DNA of 64,000 nt, from contig JAQTUV010000004.1 in assembly GCA_028707175.1 (NCBI GenBank), positions 248,001 through 312,000 of the forward strand. Reading direction: 5' to 3'. Under the pieces are notes generated by a model. It did no database searches. It saw only the letters and a program-made list of their open reading frames with translations, and was not told where the DNA came from. Source of the stretch: Sideroxydans sp. GTDB taxonomy: Bacteria; Pseudomonadota; Gammaproteobacteria; Burkholderiales; Gallionellaceae. This document shows, piece by piece, positions 46,118 to 56,158 of this stretch. Made by a program: the position numbers and the translations under genes. Position 1 is the first letter of the stretch; each line of letters begins with the position of its first letter.

Positions 46118-46774
46118 TTAATGTCCCGCCTCGTTACCCCATATCAATTTATGTAACTGCACTTGCATCCTCACAGACAATCTATCGCGCAGTATGCGTT
46201 CTGCGATTTCTTTAGGCGAAAACATCCCCTGAGCTGGGGAGAATAAAACCGAACAACGCTTGGCCAGTTTCTGCTCTACTAGAGCTTTCTTAGCCCACTC
46301 ATAATCAGATTCATCACAGATGACGAATTTTATTTCATCGTGAGCATTGAGAAATTCGATGTTACTCCACAGATTTTTCTGCATCTCACCAGAAGCTGGC
46401 GTTTTAATATCGAGCACTTTCATGACGCGCGGATCAACACCAGACACATCCATCATGCCGCCCGTTTCAAGCGAAACTTCATAGCCTGAGTCACACAAAG
46501 CTTTCATCAGTAAATGAACATTTTTTTGTGCCAGAGGCTCGCCCCCTGTAACAGTCACAAATCGAGCCCCATACAATGCCACTTCATCCAATATGGCTTG
46601 CAAAGTCATAGCCTGCCCGCCTGTAAACGCGTAGGCGGTATCACAGTAAGTGCATCGCAATGGACACCCCGTAAGGCGCACGAATACGGTCGGCAATCCC
46701 ACGCGGCTTGTTTCGCCTTGTAGCGAAAAGAATATCTCGCTGATACGCAACGATTCGTCAGCTAATTGACTCAT
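46118..46774 (-). CDS. queE: 7-carboxy-7-deazaguanine synthase QueE
   Basis: QueE is a radical SAM enzyme that contracts the ring of 6-carboxy-tetrahydropterin. The 218-residue sequence has [19 protein letters not shown], the cluster motif CPLRCTYC (CxxxCxxC, ligating the [4Fe-4S] cluster), and the SAM-binding [10 protein letters not shown]. It stands between cpoB and queC; joining of queuosine genes to the tol-pal end is frequent in proteobacteria. Confidence 0.96.
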   Translation of the reverse strand: MSQLADESLRISEIFFSLQGETSRVGLPTVFVRLTGCPLRCTYCDTAYAFTGGQAMTLQAILDEVALYGARFVTVTGGEPLAQKNVHLLMKALCDSGYEVSLETGGMMDVSGVDPRVMKVLDIKTPASGEMQKNLWSNIEFLNAHDEIKFVICDESDYEWAKKALVEQKLAKRCSVLFSPAQGMFSPKEIAERILRDRLSVRMQVQLHKLIWGNEAGH

Positions 46775-46787
46775 AAATTAAAGGGAG

Positions 46788-47570
46788 TTATTTGAGAGTG
46801 GCTAAACGTTGCCTTGCTTTTTCCGCCGCATCACTACCCGGGAATTGCAAGATGATTTGCTTCAACGTTTTTTTCGCTGCAATTTTATTTTTCAAACCCA
46901 CGTAACACTCAACCATATTCAACATAGCCTCTGCCACACGAGGATGATCTGCATGCTTCGAGAGTAGCGTCTGATATGCCTCAACTGCATTGGCATACTC
47001 CAAAGACATTAGATAGGCGTTTCCCATCCAATAGTAAACATTCGCAGCATGAATAGTCTCTGGATATTGACGTAAAAAATCTCGGAATGCGACTGCTGCA
47101 TTTTTATATTTCTCGGTTTTATACAAGCCATAAGCGAGGTCAAACGCACGCGTCTCCCCCCCTTCGTTCGACTTAACACCTTTGCTGATCTCAGCAGCAT
47201 TAGCGGCGGGCTTAGCCACCTCAGCTTGACGCTCGATTTCTATTTGATGCAACCTAGCGTCAAGATCTACATAAAAATCTTTTTGGCGCTTCTCAGCATT
47301 CTGTAGACCATGCATCCATTCTTCATTTTGCCCCTGCAACTTGCGCAACTCTAATGATTGCGATTCAAACTGAGCCTGTAAATTCAAAAGGGAACGTACA
47401 GCCTGTTTGTTTTGATCATCTACTTCAAGCAAGCGCACTTCCAACTGCTCGACACGAGCTTCTAATTTTTTGACTTGATCGCGCGCATCATCATCAGCAA
47501 ACAGCCCCGCAAAAGCGGGGCTGTTTGCTGTCAGCAGAGTGCAGAATACAATTAAGGTGGTGCGTTTCAC
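46788..47570 (-). CDS. cpoB: Cell division coordinator CpoB (YbgF)
   Basis: A periplasmic protein of 260 residues that links the Tol system to peptidoglycan synthesis at division. A signal peptide (cut near NSPAFA) precedes a trimerising coiled coil (about 30-105, VKKLEARVEQLEVRLLEVD) and TPR repeats (about 135-258, AFDLAYGLYKTEKYKNAAVA). It begins 3 bases after pal, the usual last gene of the tol-pal operon. Confidence 0.93.
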   Translation of the reverse strand: MKRTTLIVFCTLLTANSPAFAGLFADDDARDQVKKLEARVEQLEVRLLEVDDQNKQAVRSLLNLQAQFESQSLELRKLQGQNEEWMHGLQNAEKRQKDFYVDLDARLHQIEIERQAEVAKPAANAAEISKGVKSNEGGETRAFDLAYGLYKTEKYKNAAVAFRDFLRQYPETIHAANVYYWMGNAYLMSLEYANAVEAYQTLLSKHADHPRVAEAMLNMVECYVGLKNKIAAKKTLKQIILQFPGSDAAEKARQRLATLK

Positions 47571-47573
47571 GTT

Positions 47574-48161
47574 TTACTGACCAACGACGTAATTGATCTC
47601 AGCACGACGATTTTGCGCCCAAGCGGCTTCATCATGACCTGTCGCGACAGGTTTTTCCTCACCGTAGCTGCTAGTTGAAATTTGCGCATCCTTTGCCCCA
47701 GACAAAATCAAGGCTTGTTTAGTACTCTTTGCACGACGTTGTCCTAAAGCCAAATTGAACTCACTACTACCTCGTTCATCGGCATAACCATCGACACGCA
47801 CTTTCGCCTGAGGCAACTTCCCCAAAGTCGTACCATGCGCCATTACGACATCTTTATCTGCATCTTGTAGCGTATCTACGTTAGTAGGGAAATACACCGT
47901 ACGATTAGCTAATCGAGCCGCATCCGACTGAGTAGCAGCTGCATCCACACTGTGTTGGGCGTCTTTCTGTGCGTCAGCCGCAGCTTGCAACTTAGCCGCA
48001 TCTTCAGCCGCCTTGATTTGTGCCGCAGTAGCAGATGCCCCCACATCCCCCCCAGCGCTCGTCGAGCTACTTGCAGCAGGGGCAGAAGGGGCTTTAGGAG
48101 CGGTACTAGAGCAAGCCGCCAGAAGTGTTGCGGAAATCATTCCTAAAATTAGTTTATTCAT
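47574..48161 (-). CDS. pal: Peptidoglycan-associated lipoprotein Pal
   Basis: A 195-residue lipoprotein with lipobox LLAAC-SS near residue 16, an Ala/Ser-rich linker, and a C-terminal OmpA-like domain containing VDGYADERGSSEFNLALGQR, which binds peptidoglycan. It interacts with TolB and TolA to hold the envelope together during constriction. It follows tolB by 24 bases. Confidence 0.96.
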   Translation of the reverse strand: MNKLILGMISATLLAACSSTAPKAPSAPAASSSTSAGGDVGASATAAQIKAAEDAAKLQAAADAQKDAQHSVDAAATQSDAARLANRTVYFPTNVDTLQDADKDVVMAHGTTLGKLPQAKVRVDGYADERGSSEFNLALGQRRAKSTKQALILSGAKDAQISTSSYGEEKPVATGHDEAAWAQNRRAEINYVVGQ

Positions 48162-48185
48162 ATCTTAATCCTTTCAAAAGTTGTG

Positions 48186-49442
48186 TCACTTAACAAATGG
48201 CCCCCAAACAGGCTCGCGGATTTCCCCGCCCTGAGCGACCATTTTTTGCTTCACTTTTCCATCGATGGAAACAGTTGCCAATATACCACGCCCCATTGTC
48301 TCTGTCGCAAAGAGGACTAAGCGTCCATTAGGGGAAAAGCTGGGCTTCCTATCACGTCCATTCGTTGTCAAAAACTGCACTTGCTTGCTCTCAAAATCTT
48401 GTACAAGGATAGAAAAAATACCGCCTGAATAGAGCGAATACACAAAGGCTTTTCCATCCGGACTAAATCGAGGAGAGAATGCTTGCCCAGACTCAAAGGT
48501 TTGACGTTGCGCCGCACCGCCATCAATAGCAACACGATAGATTTGTGGTGAGCCACCTCTATCAGAAGTGAACAATAGAGACTGCCCATCAGGCGCGAAG
48601 GTCGGCTCGGTATCAATAGCGTTACTAAATGTGATACGCCGCAAATTCGATCCATCAGCATTCACCAGATAAAGTTGCGAGAAATCGTCACGCGTAAGCA
48701 CTAACGCAAGTTGTTTACCGTCAGGAGACCATGCGGGAGCACTATTACTTCCTGAAAACCCTGCGAGCAATACACGCTGTTTAGTGCTGAGGGTTTGGAT
48801 GAAAACCATTGCTCGATGTTGCTCAAAGCTCACGTAGGCAATTTTCGAACCATCTGGAGACCATGCAGGAGACATGATTGGCTCTTTCGAAATCAGCAAA
48901 TCTTGCTCCCCGTATCCATCGCTATCAGCAACCACTAAACGGTAGCTACCCTGATGCCGATTGACATAAGCAATGCGCGTACTGAAAACCCCAGGGGCGC
49001 CTGTCAATCTTTCATACACACGATCAGCGATTTGATGTGCGAGCGCCCGCATTTGTGTTTTATTGGTTGAGAGCGTCACATGCAACAACTCACTTCGCCG
49101 CACTGCATCAAGCAGCGTAAAGCTCACACTTAATTCATCCCCGTGATCTGTGTTGATCCTTCCCAACAACAACATCTCGACGCCTAACCACTCGGGATAT
49201 CGCACCTCACTCGCATCATGCGGCACACGTCCTGAAGCATCGATCAACTTAAAAAGCCCAGTACGCTTTAAATCATTCGCCACCACCTCGGCTAGATTTT
49301 TTGAGACCAACTCATCCCCTGCAAAACGCACCACAGAAATCGGCGTTTGATTGTCGCCTGCCCCCGTGATCTCGATAGCTAACTCCGCCCGTGCCGTCAA
49401 CGCAAACAGGATGCCAAAAATCAAAAAAACTACACGAACCAT
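48186..49442 (-). CDS. tolB: Tol-Pal system protein TolB
   Basis: A 418-residue periplasmic protein with a signal peptide (ILFALTARA), an N-terminal alpha/beta domain (about 25-150) and a six-bladed propeller formed by repeated units like SPAWSPDGSKIAYVSFE, APAWSPDGKQLALVL and EPTFAPDGQSLLFTS. The N-terminal strand binds TolA and the propeller binds Pal. It begins 3 bases after tolA. Confidence 0.97.
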   Translation of the reverse strand: MVRVVFLIFGILFALTARAELAIEITGAGDNQTPISVVRFAGDELVSKNLAEVVANDLKRTGLFKLIDASGRVPHDASEVRYPEWLGVEMLLLGRINTDHGDELSVSFTLLDAVRRSELLHVTLSTNKTQMRALAHQIADRVYERLTGAPGVFSTRIAYVNRHQGSYRLVVADSDGYGEQDLLISKEPIMSPAWSPDGSKIAYVSFEQHRAMVFIQTLSTKQRVLLAGFSGSNSAPAWSPDGKQLALVLTRDDFSQLYLVNADGSNLRRITFSNAIDTEPTFAPDGQSLLFTSDRGGSPQIYRVAIDGGAAQRQTFESGQAFSPRFSPDGKAFVYSLYSGGIFSILVQDFESKQVQFLTTNGRDRKPSFSPNGRLVLFATETMGRGILATVSIDGKVKQKMVAQGGEIREPVWGPFVK

Positions 49443-49445
49443 TCC

Positions 49446-50162
49446 TTACTCCCTTGGCTTAATACTCAGGCGCAATACTCTAAACATCTGCTGCAAATTC
49501 GCATCTTTCGGCAAAGGCAAAGGCTGCGCCTTATAAATCGCTCGTTCTGCAGCATCGTCATAAGCCGCATTCCCACTACTCGCCACCAACTTGGCATCCA
49601 ACACCGACCCGTCTGGCAACAACGTCACCTTGAATTCAGCCTTAGCGCTATCAGGCAGATCAGCGGGTACACCAACAATGTTGCGGCGAATCTTGCTGCG
49701 GATCATGTCTTGAAACCGCCCGACCTCAGCAGCTGTCGCCGCACTCACCTCTGCGCGAACGGACTCTTGTATAGCTTGCTTGCGTTTTGCGTATTCTTCC
49801 AACAAGCGCAATTCTTCCGCTTGTTCGCGCTCTTTGATTTCTTTGGCAATGCGCTTGGCCGATTCAGCGGTATTAGGCTGGCTAGTGAGCGGCGCGCGTA
49901 ATTGGATATCTGCAGGCATTAGCGCCGCCACCTTTCCCTGATTCACGACGGGTGACGTTAGCGCCTCATGAGGGGGCTCCACAGCAGGGATAGGCTCTTC
50001 ATTAGGCAGATTGCGCCATAGATCCACTGAGAGCACCTCTGGAGGTGAGGACGTCCAATGCATACCGTACGTAAGCAAACCAAAAAGAATTGCATGCACC
50101 AATAACGCCAACACCCCAGCCGAAAGCTGATTAGGCGTGTTATCCAACGTTGCCAAGCTCAT
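49446..50162 (-). CDS. tolA: Tol-Pal system protein TolA
   Basis: A 238-residue inner-membrane protein with one N-terminal helix (VLALLVHAILFGLLTYGM), a charged helical domain (about 100-150, KRIAKEIKEREQAEELRLLE) that spans the periplasm, and a C-terminal TonB-like domain (about 155-238, FKVTLLPDGSVLDAKLVASS). The central helix is much shorter than in E. coli (421 residues), as in many betaproteobacteria. It overlaps tolR by 4 bases. Confidence 0.93.
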   Translation of the reverse strand: MSLATLDNTPNQLSAGVLALLVHAILFGLLTYGMHWTSSPPEVLSVDLWRNLPNEEPIPAVEPPHEALTSPVVNQGKVAALMPADIQLRAPLTSQPNTAESAKRIAKEIKEREQAEELRLLEEYAKRKQAIQESVRAEVSAATAAEVGRFQDMIRSKIRRNIVGVPADLPDSAKAEFKVTLLPDGSVLDAKLVASSGNAAYDDAAERAIYKAQPLPLPKDANLQQMFRVLRLSIKPRE

Positions 50163-50578
50163 TTAACCTTGGTCAACAAACCGATTTTCTTGATGTCTTG
50201 CTGTTGCAGCATATCCATCACGTTGACCACCTCCTCATATCGCACCTTCTTATCGGCCGAGATAACGACTGATTGATCATGATTTTTTTCGAGCACTCGT
50301 TTCAACATCAAGACCAAATCTTCACGAGAAACCGCCACGGCACTTCCCCCCTTGCTGTGATCTCGAAAAGACAAGCTTGAATCTTTATTGATGATCACCT
50401 CGATCGGCGCAACCGGCGGAGCGGCCGACTTACCCACACTCGGCAAATCGATTTGGCCAGGATTCATCATCGGTGCAGTCACCATAAAGATCACCAACAA
50501 AACCAACATGACATCGATGTAAGGCACCACGTTGATCTCATTCATCAAGCGGTTGCGGGTGCGTCGATACGATCTCAT
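50159..50578 (-). CDS. tolR: Tol-Pal system protein TolR
   Basis: A 139-residue ExbD-family protein. The single membrane helix contains the proton-pathway Asp (VVPYIDVMLVLLVIFMVTAP). The periplasmic part (about 50-139) includes VSREDLVLMLKRVLEKNHD and binds peptidoglycan when activated in known TolR. With TolQ it powers TolA. It begins 12 bases after the tolQ stop. Confidence 0.96.
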   Translation of the reverse strand: MRSYRRTRNRLMNEINVVPYIDVMLVLLVIFMVTAPMMNPGQIDLPSVGKSAAPPVAPIEVIINKDSSLSFRDHSKGGSAVAVSREDLVLMLKRVLEKNHDQSVVISADKKVRYEEVVNVMDMLQQQDIKKIGLLTKVK

Positions 50579-50590
50579 CTCTGCAATGCC

Positions 50591-51268
50591 TTAGGGCTGA
50601 CGCTGCAACACATTAGAAAACTCTTCAGTGAAACTTTCGAAGCGTGTTGCCAAACGATCAATGTCATGTGCGTAACGGTTATAAGCCACTACCGCAGGAA
50701 TGGCAGCGAACAACCCCATTGCTGTTGCTACCAATGCCTCAGCAATACCCGGTGCCACCTGTGCAAGCGTAGCTTGCCCGACACTGGAAAGCCCTTGGAA
50801 CGCGTTCATGATTCCCCACACGGTTCCAAGCAGCCCAACATAAGGACTGACCGACCCTACCGTTGCTAAAAAAGACAGGTGAGATTCGAGTTGATCCATC
50901 TCTCGCTGAAAGCGAGCACGCATAGCGCGACGCGTACCATCCATCACAGCGGCACTATCCACACTGTGCATCTTCTTCAATTTTACATACTCGGTAAATC
51001 CAGCTACAAAAATCTGCTCCAGCGCACCTTGGTCATGATGTAGCTTGCCATTCGCCTGCTGATACAAACCTACCAAATTCGAATCACTCCAAAACGCCTC
51101 TTCAAAATCACGCGTCTGCCTTTTCGCAGCACGCACTGAGAACAACTTCAAAAAGATGAACCACCACGACATCATCGAGACAAACAACAACATCCCCATC
51201 ACTAACTGCACCAGCACACTGGCATTGGTGATGAGATGGATAAATGACACGTCTTGCATCACACTCAT
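50591..51268 (-). CDS. tolQ: Tol-Pal system protein TolQ
   Basis: A 225-residue MotA/ExbB-family protein with three membrane segments (about 16-38, 133-155 and 170-192). The region LATVGSVSPYVGLLGTVWGI holds the conserved Thr of the channel. It forms the ion-conducting motor with TolR and leads the tolQRAB set, right after ybgC. Confidence 0.97.
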   Translation of the reverse strand: MSVMQDVSFIHLITNASVLVQLVMGMLLFVSMMSWWFIFLKLFSVRAAKRQTRDFEEAFWSDSNLVGLYQQANGKLHHDQGALEQIFVAGFTEYVKLKKMHSVDSAAVMDGTRRAMRARFQREMDQLESHLSFLATVGSVSPYVGLLGTVWGIMNAFQGLSSVGQATLAQVAPGIAEALVATAMGLFAAIPAVVAYNRYAHDIDRLATRFESFTEEFSNVLQRQP

Positions 51269-51272
51269 AGCT

Positions 51273-51677
51273 TCAACTCCATTGTTTGCGGATCACTTCC
51301 GGCACACTTACCGGCTTGAACGTCTGCACATTCACACAAACCAAATGTACTTCCCCCTCGGTCAGCAATTCATCCCCACGCAGCACAGTCTGGAATAAGG
51401 TCACACGACTGCGACCAATCTCCTTCACCTGCGCCGTCACCGTCAACAAGTCATCGAGCACGGCAGGTTTCAAATAATCCAGCTTCATTGAGCGCACTAC
51501 AAACACCACGCCCAGCTCTTTCATCATCCCCGCATTGCTGTAACCAAAGGTGCGCAACCACTCAGTCCGTGCGCGCTCCATAAAGTTCACATAATTTGAG
51601 TGATAAACAACGCCACCCGCGTCGGTATCTTGAAAATACACACGCACTGGCCAAGAAAAAACCTTGTGCTTATTCAT
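51273..51677 (-). CDS. ybgC: Hotdog-fold acyl-CoA thioesterase YbgC
   Basis: A 134-residue hotdog protein with the 4-hydroxybenzoyl-CoA-thioesterase-type catalytic Asp in [20 protein letters not shown]. In E. coli YbgC is the first gene of the tol-pal operon and hydrolyses acyl-CoA/ACP substrates linked to phospholipid synthesis. It overlaps the ruvB stop by 8 bases. Confidence 0.95.
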   Translation of the reverse strand: MNKHKVFSWPVRVYFQDTDAGGVVYHSNYVNFMERARTEWLRTFGYSNAGMMKELGVVFVVRSMKLDYLKPAVLDDLLTVTAQVKEIGRSRVTLFQTVLRGDELLTEGEVHLVCVNVQTFKPVSVPEVIRKQWS

Positions 51678-52728
51678 CCCACAGCCCCTTGTTGTTGCCT
51701 GCGCTACGCGGTTGGATCAAACCAAAATGTTGGTAGGCGTTCGCCGTGGCGATACGACCACGTGGTGTACGTTGCAAATAGCCTTGCTGGATGAGGTAGG
51801 GCTCCAGCACATCTTCGATGGTGTCGCGCTCTTCGCCTATCGCTGCCGCAAGGTTGTCTACGCCAACCGGCCCACCCATAAATTTCTCGATGACCGTCTG
51901 CAATAACTTCCTATCCATCACATCCAACCCTTGTGAATCCACATCGAGCATGGTCAGCGCGGCATCCGCAACTTCGCGGGTTGCATTGCCATCCGCTTTC
52001 ACATCGGCAAAATCTCGCACACGACGCAACAGACGGTTAGCGATACGCGGTGTGCCGCGCGAGCGCTTGGCGATCTCTAGTGCGCCATCTTGCGAGATGG
52101 GCAACTCCAACAAGCCGGATGAGCGAGTGACGATGCGCTGCAATTCTTGCGCGGTGTAGAACTCCAAGCGCGCCACGATGCCGAAGCGATCGCGTAGAGG
52201 ATTGGTCAGCATGCCAGCACGCGTGGTCGCACCGACCAGTGTGAACGGCGGCAGATCGAGCTTCACCGAACGCGCGCCTGGCCCTTCGCCGATCATGATG
52301 TCGATCTGGTAATCCTCCAGCGCGGGATACAGAATCTCTTCCACCACGGGCGACAAGCGATGAATCTCGTCGATGAACAACACATCGTTGGGTTCGAGAT
52401 TGGTGAGCAAAGCTGCAAGATCGCCCGCCCGCTCTAGCACTGGGCCTGAGGTGTGACGGATATTGACGCCCATCTCGCGTGCGATGATCTGCGCCAAGGT
52501 GGTCTTACCCAGACCGGGCGGGCCGAACAGCAACACGTGATCGAGCGGCTCTTTGCGCTGCTTCGCGGCTTGGATGAATATCTCCAACTGTCCGCGTATC
52601 TTCTCTTGCCCCACGTACTCATCAAGCTGCTTGGGGCGCAGTGCACGCTCCAGCGCCTCCTCTTGTTGTGAAGCGGGCGCGGCAGAGATGATGCGCGGCT
52701 CAGCGGTCAGGTCGTCGTGTTTGATCAT
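51670..52728 (-). CDS. ruvB: Holliday junction branch-migration ATPase RuvB
   Basis: A 352-residue AAA+ motor that drives branch migration with RuvA. Walker [14 protein letters not shown], Walker [10 protein letters not shown], sensor 1 (GATTRAGML), the Arg finger region (PLRDRFGIV) and a C-terminal winged-helix domain ([13 protein letters not shown]) are all present. It overlaps the ruvA stop by 4 bases. Confidence 0.98.
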   Translation of the reverse strand: MIKHDDLTAEPRIISAAPASQQEEALERALRPKQLDEYVGQEKIRGQLEIFIQAAKQRKEPLDHVLLFGPPGLGKTTLAQIIAREMGVNIRHTSGPVLERAGDLAALLTNLEPNDVLFIDEIHRLSPVVEEILYPALEDYQIDIMIGEGPGARSVKLDLPPFTLVGATTRAGMLTNPLRDRFGIVARLEFYTAQELQRIVTRSSGLLELPISQDGALEIAKRSRGTPRIANRLLRRVRDFADVKADGNATREVADAALTMLDVDSQGLDVMDRKLLQTVIEKFMGGPVGVDNLAAAIGEERDTIEDVLEPYLIQQGYLQRTPRGRIATANAYQHFGLIQPRSAGNNKGLWDE

Positions 52729-53309
52729 GCTTTGGATAATAACTTAAGCGCTTGGCGGATACCGCCCGAGACGTCGGCATCTTTCGGTAATTGCTTGGCT
52801 GCCCAATCCGCCTCTTTCTCGTTGTAGCCCAAGGCCAGCAAAGCATTCATGATATCGTTGCTGGCTGACGAAGCAGCTGCTACACCTTGTGCAGTACCTA
52901 CACCGCTCACCGTGAATTTACCTTGCAGCTCCAGCAACAGTCGCTCTGCGGTCTTCTTACCGACACCAGGGATCTTGGTGAGTCTATTCGCATCTTTGTT
53001 AGACACTGCCGCCGCCAGGTCGGCGATACTCAATCCAGATAACACTGAAAGCGCTAGCTTTGGGCCTACGCCACTAATCTTGAGCAGTTGGCGAAAAGCG
53101 ATACGCTCCTCGTGTGTCAAGAAACCGAATAGCAAATGCGCGTCCTCACGCACAATGAGTTGCGTGTGTAGCACGACCTTCTCGTTGAGCGCCGGCAGGT
53201 TGTAGAACGTGCTCATCGGCACGTCCACCTCATAACCCACGCCCTGTACATCCAGCACGATCTGCGGTGGGTTCTTTTCTAACAATGTGCCGCTCAATCT
53301 TCCGATCAT
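52725..53309 (-). CDS. ruvA: Holliday junction binding protein RuvA
   Basis: A 194-residue protein with an N-terminal OB fold ([20 protein letters not shown]), two helix-hairpin-helix units ([18 protein letters not shown] and [19 protein letters not shown]) and a C-terminal three-helix domain that contacts RuvB. It forms tetramers on four-way junctions. It overlaps the upstream prenyltransferase gene by 4 bases. Confidence 0.98.
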   Translation of the reverse strand: MIGRLSGTLLEKNPPQIVLDVQGVGYEVDVPMSTFYNLPALNEKVVLHTQLIVREDAHLLFGFLTHEERIAFRQLLKISGVGPKLALSVLSGLSIADLAAAVSNKDANRLTKIPGVGKKTAERLLLELQGKFTVSGVGTAQGVAAASSASNDIMNALLALGYNEKEADWAAKQLPKDADVSGGIRQALKLLSKA

Positions 53310-54253
53310 GTGCTTCCCTTACTCAATATCAATGCCAGCGATAACAATGCACCATGCACCATCATCGCTGCGATAGTTTGTTTGATGGCCTCACCTAACA
53401 ACTGAGGTTGTGCCGCGTGTTGCAACAACGAGCGCATCGCCTTCACGCTCAAGGGAAAAGCAAACAGTGCCAATAGGGCTAGCAACGGCAACCAAGCCAG
53501 CACCACACTCAGCAGCAACCATAGATAAGCTAACGCCACGATCAGCACATATCCCCAGCGCGCATGTTGCACATCCAATCGTGCGACCCAATGTAACTTA
53601 CCTGCTGCGGTATCCGCCGTGCGGTCGGGGAACTGGTTGATGTACAGCAGGTTAGCCACCAGCAACGCATACGATGTACCTGCGATGAAAGGGGCTACGT
53701 TAAATGCTTTACGCTGCACAAAATCCGCACCAACGACAATCATTAGAAAACCGACCGCCACGCACAACTCCCCCCACCCTCTGCTATTCAACTTAAACGG
53801 AGGGGCTGAATACGCCCAACCGATGAACAGCCCCGCAATACCGACATAAATCAATTGCGGTGCAGAGCGCGACATCAACCACAGTCCAGCTAACGCCACT
53901 CCCACCAACAAGGCAAAACCGAAATTGCGCGTCTGCGCCAAGGTCAGTACACCGTTCTGAATGAAGCGACTGCCACCTGTGAAGGGGAAGATACGCTCCA
54001 CGTTCTGCGCGTCCGTACCGTTCAGCGCATCGTAATAATCGTTGAGCACGTTCACACCCGCGTGTGCCAGCAACGCAAACAGCACAGTGACGACAGCCAG
54101 TGTCACATCAAAATCAAGCGTGGCATGCCTCGCTACTGCCAGCCCGATCAAAGCAGCCATCAGGCTTGCTGTGATGAACGCCGGACGAGTCGCCGCGAAA
54201 TAGCGTGCCAAGGGATTTTGAAAGGTCGCTAGTGTCGGCTCCAAAGGTTGCAT
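53306..54253 (-). CDS. UbiA-family membrane prenyltransferase
   Basis: A 315-residue protein with about eight to nine membrane helices. The two Asp-rich motifs of UbiA enzymes, which bind the Mg-prenyl diphosphate, are visible as [14 protein letters not shown] and [14 protein letters not shown]. It most resembles the MenA-like branch (1,4-dihydroxy-2-naphthoate or related aromatic acceptor), but the acceptor cannot be set from the sequence and no other quinone genes are nearby. It is embedded between ruvC and ruvA with start-stop overlaps, which is unusual for this operon. Confidence 0.85.
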   Translation of the reverse strand: MQPLEPTLATFQNPLARYFAATRPAFITASLMAALIGLAVARHATLDFDVTLAVVTVLFALLAHAGVNVLNDYYDALNGTDAQNVERIFPFTGGSRFIQNGVLTLAQTRNFGFALLVGVALAGLWLMSRSAPQLIYVGIAGLFIGWAYSAPPFKLNSRGWGELCVAVGFLMIVVGADFVQRKAFNVAPFIAGTSYALLVANLLYINQFPDRTADTAAGKLHWVARLDVQHARWGYVLIVALAYLWLLLSVVLAWLPLLALLALFAFPLSVKAMRSLLQHAAQPQLLGEAIKQTIAAMMVHGALLSLALILSKGST

Positions 54254-54777
54254 CAGATCAATCTCCCATTTTTAACTCGAAAACCCTTGGTCGCTAACGC
54301 GCCCAAACCCATCCCGCTATGCGCATAACAGATTGCCCCCGCCAATGCATCCGCCGCATCGGGACTGGGCGTACCGGACAATTTCAGCAACCTCACCACC
54401 ATCGCCTGCACTTGTTCCTTACTCGCATGTCCGTTGCCGACCACCGCCTGCTTGACTTGCAATGCGGTGTATTCCGCCACGGGTAGATTCGCCTGCACCG
54501 CCGCACAGATGGCGGCCCCACGCGCCTGCCCAAGCAGCAAAGTAGATTGTGGATTCACGTTCACGAACACTTTTTCGATAGCCACTTGTTGCGGTTGATA
54601 TTGTGCGATGACCTCGCCCAGCCCACTCAAAATGACCTTCAATCGTTCCGGCAATTCACCATCGGGCGTCTTGATACAACCGCTGGCAACGTAATGCAGT
54701 TGTTGACCTTCTTTATCGATGACACCAAAACCCGTCACCCTCAAGCCAGGATCAATACCCAATATTCGTATCGTCAT
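54253..54777 (-). CDS. ruvC: Holliday junction resolvase RuvC
   Basis: A 174-residue endonuclease with the RNase H-like fold. The catalytic acids are visible in [13 protein letters not shown] (first Asp), [11 protein letters not shown] (Glu), and the C-terminal [16 protein letters not shown] (two Asp). The ATG at 54777 overlaps the TGA of the 41-codon ORF upstream, and its own stop overlaps the next start, so translational coupling is likely. Confidence 0.98.
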   Translation of the reverse strand: MTIRILGIDPGLRVTGFGVIDKEGQQLHYVASGCIKTPDGELPERLKVILSGLGEVIAQYQPQQVAIEKVFVNVNPQSTLLLGQARGAAICAAVQANLPVAEYTALQVKQAVVGNGHASKEQVQAMVVRLLKLSGTPSPDAADALAGAICYAHSGMGLGALATKGFRVKNGRLI

Positions 54778-54899
54778 CGCCCCACCCCGAAATCGAAGCT
54801 CAGGTGGCGGGTTTCAGTGAAGACTAACTTGCGTTCGCAAGTTATGTCGGAACTAAACCCCGCAACAAAAACCTCGGGATCGATGCCGAGGATACGCAT
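54774..54899 (-). CDS. 41-codon ORF starting like RuvC, between yebC and ruvC
   Basis: ATG at 54899 shares its last-gene overlap with the yebC stop (TGATG), and the TGA at 54774 overlaps the ruvC ATG, so the frame fills the gap exactly. The peptide begins MRILGIDPE, the same as the first strand of RuvC next door (RILGIDPG), then diverges completely ([16 protein letters not shown]). The 20-base match to ruvC differs at about six positions and all of them are synonymous, which argues against a recent copy. It is best read as the relic of another ruvC start, possibly translated as a leader. No function is assigned. Confidence 0.5.
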   Translation of the reverse strand: MRILGIDPEVFVAGFSSDITCERKLVFTETRHLSFDFGVGR

Positions 54900-55624
54900 C
54901 AGTCGTCGATTGAAGCGGTTGTATAGACTTCTTGCACGTCGTCACACTCTTCCAACGCATCCAACAGCTTCTGCATCTTCACCGCGTCATCGCCTGTGAA
55001 ACTCACCTCGTTCTCAGGCCGCATCGTCACTTCACCCATCTCTGGCTTGAAACCAGCCGCTTCTAGGCGCTGCTTCACGTTCACGAACTCATACGGTGCG
55101 GTGATGACTTCGATACTGCCGTCGTCGTTATTGATGATGTCTTCTGCGCCCGCGTTGATGGCAACTTCCATCAATGCGCTCTCATCCACGCCGGGAGCAA
55201 AAACCATGTATCCGCAATGTTTGAACAGAAAGGCGACTGACCCATCCGTGCCAAGGTTGCCACCATATTTAGTGAAGGCATGGCGCACATCGGCCACGGT
55301 ACGCGTCTTGTTGTCCGTCATACAATCGACCATCACTGCCGCACCGTTGATGCCGTAACCTTCGTAGCGCAACTCCATGTAGTCAACGCCCTCCATCTCC
55401 CCCGCGCCACGTTTGACGGCGCGCTCGACGTTGTCTTTTGGCATGTTCTGGTCGTAAGCTCTTTCCATCGCCAAACGCAGACGTGGATTGATATCGGGAT
55501 CGCTCCCACCTAGTTTCGCCGCCACGGTGATCTCTTTGATGAGGCGCGTGAATATCTTGCCTCGCTTAGCATCCTGCGCCCCTTTACGGTGTTGGATGTT
55601 TGCCCATTTACTATGTCCCGCCAT
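54899..55624 (-). CDS. yebC: YebC/PmpR-family protein
   Basis: A 241-residue protein with the family's start [20 protein letters not shown] and the three-domain layout. Family members act as transcription regulators (PmpR) or, as shown for some, ease ribosome stalling at polyproline. It conventionally precedes ruvC, as here. A GGAAT/GAGAG region before the ATG serves as a weak ribosome site. Confidence 0.97.
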   Translation of the reverse strand: MAGHSKWANIQHRKGAQDAKRGKIFTRLIKEITVAAKLGGSDPDINPRLRLAMERAYDQNMPKDNVERAVKRGAGEMEGVDYMELRYEGYGINGAAVMVDCMTDNKTRTVADVRHAFTKYGGNLGTDGSVAFLFKHCGYMVFAPGVDESALMEVAINAGAEDIINNDDGSIEVITAPYEFVNVKQRLEAAGFKPEMGEVTMRPENEVSFTGDDAVKMQKLLDALEECDDVQEVYTTASIDD

Positions 55625-55781
55625 CTCTCTATTCCTTGCAAAAAAATCCGCGCGAATGGTAACACTGCGGACACGTCCGACCCAAATACTCGGTTACTCG
55701 TCAACGATGGCTAAACATGGCTCGTTGTAGGGCGTAGAATATTCTCAAAGATTTTGTTTAACGTCGAAAAGGAGTATCACC

Positions 55782-56093
55782 ATGAAAGTGCAACACGTAT
55801 TGATGCTGACAGCGGGTCTTTTGCTCTCCAATGTTGCTTTAGCCGATGATGGCGCAGCTTTGATGAAGAAATACAATTGCGGCACATGCCACCAAGCCGA
55901 GAAAAAGACAGTCGGCCCTGGCATCAAGATGATCGCTGAAAAATACAAGGGCGACGCCAGTGCTGCTGGTAAGTTGGCCGCCAAAGTACGTAAAGGTGGT
56001 TCTGGCAACTTCGGCTCAATGGCGATGCCAGCAACCCCAGCTAAAGTCAGCGATGACGACATCAAAGCAATGGTTGCTTATATCCTGAAGTAA
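55782..56093 (+). CDS. Small periplasmic cytochrome c (c551/c552 type)
   Basis: A 103-residue single-haem protein. The signal peptide ends near NVALA, the haem site is CGTCH in KKYNCGTCHQAEKKTVGPG, and the axial Met is in SMAMPATPAKVSDDD. Mature length is about 82 residues, as for the class I c8 group, which shuttle electrons between membrane complexes and terminal oxidases or reductases. AAGGAG lies 8 bases before the ATG. It is a single-gene unit with its own terminator. Confidence 0.95.
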   Translation: MKVQHVLMLTAGLLLSNVALADDGAALMKKYNCGTCHQAEKKTVGPGIKMIAEKYKGDASAAGKLAAKVRKGGSGNFGSMAMPATPAKVSDDDIKAMVAYILK

Positions 56094-56112
56094 TTGCAGT
56101 CGATTCAAACAA

Positions 56113-56144
56113 ATAAGGCCAGCTAATCGCTGGCCTTATTTTAT
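56113..56144. terminator. Bidirectional terminator between cytochrome c and EF-hand genes
   Basis: AATAAGGCCAGC and GCTGGCCTTATT pair perfectly around a 5-base loop and are followed by TTATT on the plus strand. It lies between two convergent genes, 20 bases after one and 15 bases before the other stop. Confidence 0.9.
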
Positions 56145-56158
56145 TCATACCGAGTAGT

